From positions 620,001 through 684,000 of the forward strand of contig NZ_CP066362.1 of NCBI RefSeq assembly GCF_030323865.1: a stretch of DNA of 64,000 nucleotides, in the 5' to 3' direction. Source of the stretch: Pseudarthrobacter defluvii (GTDB taxonomy: Bacteria > Actinomycetota > Actinomycetes > Actinomycetales > Micrococcaceae). The position numbers and the translations under genes were made by a program. The notes under the pieces were generated by a model. The model ran no database searches. It saw nothing but the letters and a program-made list of their open reading frames with translations, and was not told the origin of the DNA. Below are positions 59,617 to 64,000 of this stretch, piece after piece; position 1 is the stretch's first letter; each line of letters begins with the position of its first letter.

Positions 59617-61872
59617 TCAGCCTGCCAGCGCCTTCCACAGGAAATGCTGGCTGCGGGCCTGCAGCGCGGCGGCCTGCCGGTTGTCCGATGCGCCCGCATG
59701 GCCGCCTTCCAGGGCCTCGTGGAACCACACGTTCGGGATCCCCATGGCCAGCATCCGGGCGGCCATTTTGCGCGCTTGGACAGGACCCACGCGGTCGTCC
59801 GAGGTGGCTGTCCAGATGAAGGTTTCCGGGTACTCCACGGCGTCCTTGAGCAGGTGGTAGGGCGAGAACGTCCTGATGTACTCCCACTGTTCGGGAACAT
59901 CAGGATCTCCGTACTCGGCAATCCATGAATGCCCGGCGGAAAGCTTGGTGTAGCGCCGCATGTCAAGCAGGGGCACCCCGCAGGAGACGGCCCTGAACAG
60001 TTCCGGGTAGCGGGTGAGCATGTTCCCCACCAGCAGGCCGCCGTTGGAGCCGCCCACGCAGCCCAGCCGCCGGGGCGAGGTGACGCCGCGCGAAATGAGG
60101 TCGCGGGCCACGGCTGCGAAGTCCTCATAGGCCCGGTGCCGGTTTTCCTTCAGCGCGGCGCGGTGCCATGCCGGCCCGTACTCGCCGCCGCCGCGGATGT
60201 TTGCCACCACGTAGACCCCGCCGCGCGAGTGCGGGGCCTTCCCGTCGCTTCCGTCCGACAGCGTGGTCCGCCGCTCCAGCCACGCCCTGCCCACGGTGCC
60301 GCTGTAAGCGGGTGTCCGTGAAACCTCAAACCCGCCGTAGCCGGACAGCTGCGTGGGGTTCTGCCCGTCCAAAGCCAGCCCCCGCGGCGCCACCTGGAAG
60401 TACGGGACCCGGGTGCCGTCGTCGGACACGGCGAAGTGCTGCTCCACCTCATAGTCACCGTCGGCAAAGAATGACGGCGAACTCTTGACCGTTGCGTGCC
60501 GGCTCACCACGCCACGCGTCCCCACGCCGGATTGATCAGCGCCGTCCCGCTCCAGCGTGCCGCGCATCAGCGTGGTGGGGGTGGTGAAGCCGGTGGCGAT
60601 GAGCCAAAAATCGTCGCCGGCCCCGCCGTCGGCCGGTGCCTCATCCTCGTCGTCCACGGCGTAGGCGTTGACATCGTGCAACGGCGGGCAGGCGTCCAGG
60701 GGAGTGGCGGCCCAGCCACCGTCGGTGCCGCTGGCCCGGGACGGATCGAGTACCCGGATTTCTGAGGAAACGTCCTTGAGCAGGTTGAGCAGCAGGAAGT
60801 TCCGGGTCCAGCTCCAGGACTGCAGCGAGGTGTGGGCGTCCGGGGTGAACAGGACGGTCAGCCGGCGGGTGCCGCCGAGGTAGTCCTCGAAGCTGGCGGC
60901 CAGCAGGGACCCGGACGGGTAGGTGTTGCCGTCCAGCACCCAGTCCTGCTGCGGGCGGAAAAGCAGCCATTCCCGGTGCGCGCTGACGTTGACGTCGGTG
61001 GGGACGTCAATGGCCATCCAGGATCCGTCCCGCAGCACAAAGTTGGTGCGGTTGAAGAAGTCGATGTAGTCCACGGCGAAGGTCCGCTCAAAGCCGGGCG
61101 TGGAGTCGTGCGCGGCTACGGCCATCATGTGGTCTTCGGGTACCTCAAAAAGGCGCGGCGCTGTGGCAAGGGATTCGCCGCGCTTGAGCGTCACTGCCGT
61201 ACGGGCGTAGGAGGACGCGGTCTTGGGCAGCCCGTCCGCGGTGGAGGCCACCAGCAGCGTGTCCTCGTCCAGCCAGGACACGTTGCCCTTGGCAGTGGGG
61301 AGGTCAAACCCGCCCTCGTCCGGATCAACGAAGCCGCGTGCCTCGACGTCGAACTCGCGGTAGCGGTTGGCGTCGCCGCCATCGGGGGAGAGGGCCAGCA
61401 GCGCCAGCCGGTAGGGCTCGCCGGCCGCTGGGCGCAGGAAGGTTGCGCCGTGGAACACCCACTCCACGCCTTCGGCGCGGGACAGCTCATCCACATCAAG
61501 CAGGACATCCCATTCCGGGGTGTCGGTGCAGTAGCTGTCCCAGGTGGTGCGCCGCCAGAGGCCTTTGGGGTTCCGGCCATCCTTCCAGAAGTTGTAGTAC
61601 CAGTCGCCTCGCTTGCCCACCATGGCGATCCGGTCGGTGGAATCCAGGACTTCAAGGATGCCGGCTTCCAGTTCGGCGTAGCCGCCGTCCTCCAGCAGGT
61701 CCTCGGTGCGGGAGTTTTGCTCCTTGACCCAGGCCAGCTGCTCTTCGCCGTAGATGTCCTCCAGCCACACGTTTTCGTCGACGGGTTCCGGTGCGGTCTC
61801 CCGGGGTGCGGTGCCGGAAGTATCCCCGCCGGGACCGGGAAAGGGCGCTTGATCAGCTGCTGTGGTGGTCAT
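59617..61872 (-). CDS. S9-family prolyl oligopeptidase
   Basis: 751 residues. N-terminal part is a beta-propeller (about 80-430) guarding the active site; the C-terminal hydrolase domain has the nucleophile in CVGGSNGGLLVGNM, Asp in TSDDRVGPVQA, and His in EGGHAGASD. It cuts short peptides on the carboxyl side of Pro (or similar residues) in the cytoplasm; there is no signal sequence. Start at MTTTAADQ; an upstream ATG is in frame but less well placed. The GNAT gene follows 5 bp downstream. Confidence 0.93.
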   Translation of the reverse strand: MTTTAADQAPFPGPGGDTSGTAPRETAPEPVDENVWLEDIYGEEQLAWVKEQNSRTEDLLEDGGYAELEAGILEVLDSTDRIAMVGKRGDWYYNFWKDGRNPKGLWRRTTWDSYCTDTPEWDVLLDVDELSRAEGVEWVFHGATFLRPAAGEPYRLALLALSPDGGDANRYREFDVEARGFVDPDEGGFDLPTAKGNVSWLDEDTLLVASTADGLPKTASSYARTAVTLKRGESLATAPRLFEVPEDHMMAVAAHDSTPGFERTFAVDYIDFFNRTNFVLRDGSWMAIDVPTDVNVSAHREWLLFRPQQDWVLDGNTYPSGSLLAASFEDYLGGTRRLTVLFTPDAHTSLQSWSWTRNFLLLNLLKDVSSEIRVLDPSRASGTDGGWAATPLDACPPLHDVNAYAVDDEDEAPADGGAGDDFWLIATGFTTPTTLMRGTLERDGADQSGVGTRGVVSRHATVKSSPSFFADGDYEVEQHFAVSDDGTRVPYFQVAPRGLALDGQNPTQLSGYGGFEVSRTPAYSGTVGRAWLERRTTLSDGSDGKAPHSRGGVYVVANIRGGGEYGPAWHRAALKENRHRAYEDFAAVARDLISRGVTSPRRLGCVGGSNGGLLVGNMLTRYPELFRAVSCGVPLLDMRRYTKLSAGHSWIAEYGDPDVPEQWEYIRTFSPYHLLKDAVEYPETFIWTATSDDRVGPVQARKMAARMLAMGIPNVWFHEALEGGHAGASDNRQAAALQARSQHFLWKALAG

Positions 61873-61955
61873 GCGCCCCATCCAAACAACATCGCCCATG
61901 GCTGGCAAGTCACACGGTGGGCGCAGGCTCCGTCTTCAGCCCGTACGCTGGATCC

Positions 61956-63887
61956 GTGGAATTATCGCAGAGCAACCGGGCCGTCATCATCGGTGGCGGC
62001 CCCCGTGGCACCAGCGTGCTGGAGCGGCTGCTCGCCCACGCTGCCGCCGCGGGAAGCTCCCTGCGGCTGCACGTCGACGTCGTGGACCCCTACCCGGCCG
62101 GTCCCGGGCATGTCTGGCAGCCGGGGCAGTCCCGGTTGTTCCTCATGAACACCCAGTCCTTCTATCCCACCCTGATTCCCCAGGATCCGGCCCTGCCCGC
62201 GCCGGTTGCCGGCACTACGTTCGATCAGTGGCGGGCCAAGCAGCAGCGGGACCCGCTGCCTGACCTCACGGCCGATGAACTGGCGGAACTGGCGGTGCTG
62301 GAATCCACTGACTTCCCCAGCCGCGCCCTCTACGGACGCTACCTGTCCAGCACCCTCGCGGAACTGCTGGACAAGGCGCCCGACGGCGTCACGGTCGAAT
62401 TCCACCAAACGTCCGCACAGTCGGTGCGCCCCGTGGGGGACGGAACGTACGACGTCGGCCTGGCCACCGGAGCGACCCTCCGCGCCGACTCGGTGGTGCT
62501 GGCGCTGGGGCACATTCCGTCCCGCCTTAACCCGGAACAGCGCGAACTGCAGGCATCAGCCGCGCAGCTGGGGTTGCAGTATTTTCCTCCAGCCGTGCCC
62601 GCGGACGTCGACTGGGCCCGGATCCCCGCCGGCGAACCCGTCCTGGTCCGTGGCATGGGCCTGAACTTCTTTGACACCATGGGCCAGCTCACCGAGGGCC
62701 GCGGCGGGAAGTTCGTTCCCAGCGGCAGCGGCCTGGAGTACGAACCGTCCGGCCAGGAACCGCTAATCATCGCCGCCTCCCGGCGGGGGACCCCGTACCG
62801 GGCCAAGGCGGCCCTACCTGGCTATTACGCCCCGTCCATCACGCTGCGCTACCTCACGGAGGCAGCGATCGGGCGGCTGGCCAGGACCGGCATCCGTCCG
62901 TCCTTTGACCACGACCTCTGGCCGTTGCTGCACCGGGACGCCCTGTGGGCCTACTACTCAACGCTGGTGCGCTCGCAGCCCGGGGCGGTGCCCGACGCGC
63001 CGGCGTTCCTGGCCGCGCTGGAGGAGGCGCTGCAGCCGCACGCGCACAGCGCTGCCAACTGGGAGGACAGCGTGGAGAGCGTCCTCGCCATCCACGTTGG
63101 GCCCCGGCACCGCCTGGACCTGCCTGGACTTACGGCTCCGCTGGCAGGCCGTTCGTTCGCGTCCCGCGGTGAGCATGACGCGGCAGTGGTGGAGTTCCTG
63201 CTCGACGATGCGCGCCGCTCGGCCCTGGGGGAGGACGACCCCGTCAAGATGGCCATTGGGGCGCTGCACCACGGACGGGCGGTCCTGAAGACAGCAGTGG
63301 CCGACGGCGGCATCACCGATGAGTCGTGGGTCGCCGGGCTGCGTGGCTGGTTCGAGTCCTTCGTTGAGGGCCTGGCCAGCGGGCCGCCGGCGCTGCGGGC
63401 CGAACAGCTCGCCGCCCTGGCACGTGCCGGCGTCGTGAGCTTTGTTGGCCCCGACCCAAAGTTCGGCGTGGACCGGAAAGCGGCGGTATTCACCGCGGCC
63501 TCGCCCTGGGTTGCAGGCCCGCCCGCCACCGCCCGGACCATGGTGGAAGCCCTGGCCCCCGGCAACCGGGTCTCAGCCAACGACTCCCCGGTGCTGGAAC
63601 AGTTGCTGTCTGATGGGCTGGTCCGCCCCAAGCTCATGATGACACCGGAAGGCGCCCCCATCCAGTCCACCGGCCTGGACGTGGAGCCCCACCCCTACCG
63701 ACCGGTGGCCGCCAACGGATCCGTAACGCAGAACCTGTACGTACTGGGACTGCAGTTGTCCTCCGCCCAGTGGGGCACGGCAATCGCCGCCGAGTCGGTC
63801 CAGGCGGCCAGCCCGACATACCGCAGTGGCCAGCGCACCCTCCGCGACGCCGACGAGATCGCGGCCGCCATTCTCAACCGGGCTTAA
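61956..63887 (+). CDS. FAD/NAD(P)-binding protein (FAD_NAD_binding_9 type)
   Basis: 643 residues from a GTG. N-terminal dinucleotide fold VIIGGGPRGTSVLERLLAHA (GGGPRG loop), then the typical LMNTQSFYPTLIPQD and VLALGHIPSRLNPEQ; a second half repeats RGMGLNFFDTMGQLTEGRGG, and the C-terminal VTQNLYVLGLQLSSAQWGTA. The family includes monooxygenase-like and adenylyl-type enzymes of uncertain chemistry. TACGCT lies exactly 6 bp before the GTG, supporting this start over a longer open frame that overlaps the peptidase gene. Function unknown. Confidence 0.87.
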   Translation: MELSQSNRAVIIGGGPRGTSVLERLLAHAAAAGSSLRLHVDVVDPYPAGPGHVWQPGQSRLFLMNTQSFYPTLIPQDPALPAPVAGTTFDQWRAKQQRDPLPDLTADELAELAVLESTDFPSRALYGRYLSSTLAELLDKAPDGVTVEFHQTSAQSVRPVGDGTYDVGLATGATLRADSVVLALGHIPSRLNPEQRELQASAAQLGLQYFPPAVPADVDWARIPAGEPVLVRGMGLNFFDTMGQLTEGRGGKFVPSGSGLEYEPSGQEPLIIAASRRGTPYRAKAALPGYYAPSITLRYLTEAAIGRLARTGIRPSFDHDLWPLLHRDALWAYYSTLVRSQPGAVPDAPAFLAALEEALQPHAHSAANWEDSVESVLAIHVGPRHRLDLPGLTAPLAGRSFASRGEHDAAVVEFLLDDARRSALGEDDPVKMAIGALHHGRAVLKTAVADGGITDESWVAGLRGWFESFVEGLASGPPALRAEQLAALARAGVVSFVGPDPKFGVDRKAAVFTAASPWVAGPPATARTMVEALAPGNRVSANDSPVLEQLLSDGLVRPKLMMTPEGAPIQSTGLDVEPHPYRPVAANGSVTQNLYVLGLQLSSAQWGTAIAAESVQAASPTYRSGQRTLRDADEIAAAILNRA

Positions 63888-63892
63888 ACGGC

Positions 63893-63952
63893 GATGCGCC
63901 ATCACTTTGGTCCCTAAACCGGCGGAATAGGAACGAAAAGTGATGGCGCATC
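63893..63952. repeat. Long interrupted palindromic element, probable bidirectional terminator
   Basis: A perfect 16-bp outer stem (63893-63908 with 63937-63952) encloses a 28-base loop with an inner CCTA/TAGG pair. It lies between two convergent coding ends. Overall plan resembles the element at 2438-2485. Confidence 0.65.
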
Positions 63953-63959
63953 TGCTGTT

Positions 63960-64000
63960 TTAGCCGCGTAGGCAGGCCCGGTACTCGGCCATGGCCTGGC
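63960..64000 (-). CDS. C-terminal end of a gene running in from the right (partial)
   Basis: On the minus strand the window edge reads QAMAEYRACLRG followed by TAA at 63960-63962, directly behind the palindrome that would terminate it. Too short to identify; the call rests on position and codon style. Confidence 0.35.
   Translation of the reverse strand, partial: QAMAEYRACLRG

Noticed and set aside
60832..62148. 438-codon plus-strand frame opposite the oligopeptidase
   Set aside because: Antisense of the conserved peptidase, then runs into the real plus-strand gene in another frame.

Overview
The window is high-GC DNA with actinobacterial habits: GTG/TTG starts, ATGA-coupled operons, many apparently leaderless genes, a multi-copy-type DUF222/HNH protein, a GTP-dependent PEP carboxykinase, and tRNAs placed singly between genes. 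Gene content and codon style fit a soil member of the Micrococcaceae (Arthrobacter/Pseudarthrobacter type); this is inference, since no rRNA or other phylogenetic marker is present. About 55 protein genes and three tRNAs are supported; no insertion sequence, prophage or CRISPR array was seen.

Layout. (1) 1-2500: 3' part of an aromatic-ring flavin monooxygenase, a small secreted protein, and a decayed stretch holding a frameshifted remnant and a palindromic element. (2) 2497-16430: a sugar-acid catabolic locus. A LacI regulator diverges from a lipoprotein/two-permease sugar ABC importer. Two sugar isomerase/epimerase-fold proteins with a Gfo/Idh/MocA dehydrogenase between them follow, then glucuronate isomerase, fructuronate reductase, mannonate dehydratase, and a single protein joining a gluconokinase to a family 3 glycoside hydrolase. 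The importer has no ATPase of its own. Read together, a uronic- or aldonic-acid-containing glycoside would be imported intact, opened in the cytoplasm, and its acids funnelled to 2-keto-3-deoxygluconate and 6-phosphogluconate. (3) 16500-21400: Rho_N-repeat protein, STAS-like and SRPBCC proteins, hydrolase/CPBP protease/lipoprotein group, tRNA-Ser(CGA). (4) 21549-25939: DUF222/HNH protein, then a dehydrogenase, a catalytically degenerate 6-pyruvoyl-tetrahydropterin-synthase-like protein and a glycosyltransferase in one tight operon behind a short leader ORF. (5) 25946-29371: TadA, PAP2 phosphatase, uracil phosphoribosyltransferase, a VOC protein, and a wall-lytic protein under a c-di-AMP riboswitch. 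(6) 29708-38855: two-component system, GT2/GtrA flippase fusion and two large GT39 membrane glycosyltransferases on the minus strand, divergent from a Gly/Met-rich membrane-anchored protein. (7) 39433-47350: orphan winged-helix regulator, SixA, LysR/EamA pair, and a four-gene overlapping operon (degenerate ABC ATPase, YhgE/Pip-type permease, TetR, membrane protein) with a visible TetR-type operator. (8) 47354-64000: flavin disulfide reductase, tRNA-Arg(ACG), PEP carboxykinase with three palindromes upstream, flavohemoglobin plus NsrR-like regulator, phosphomannomutase/phosphoglucomutase, RecQ with a phosphoribosyltransferase-like tail, DHA2 exporter, tRNA-Ser(GCT), GNAT, prolyl oligopeptidase, and a large FAD/NAD(P)-binding protein.

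The most unusual items are the gluconokinase-GH3 fusion, the pterin-synthase-like protein that has lost its catalytic residues inside a dehydrogenase/glycosyltransferase operon, the two-component/glycosyltransferase/Gly-rich protein locus, and a recurrent leaderless promoter layout (TANNNT or a close variant, then six bases, then the start codon) that fixes the start of many genes here.
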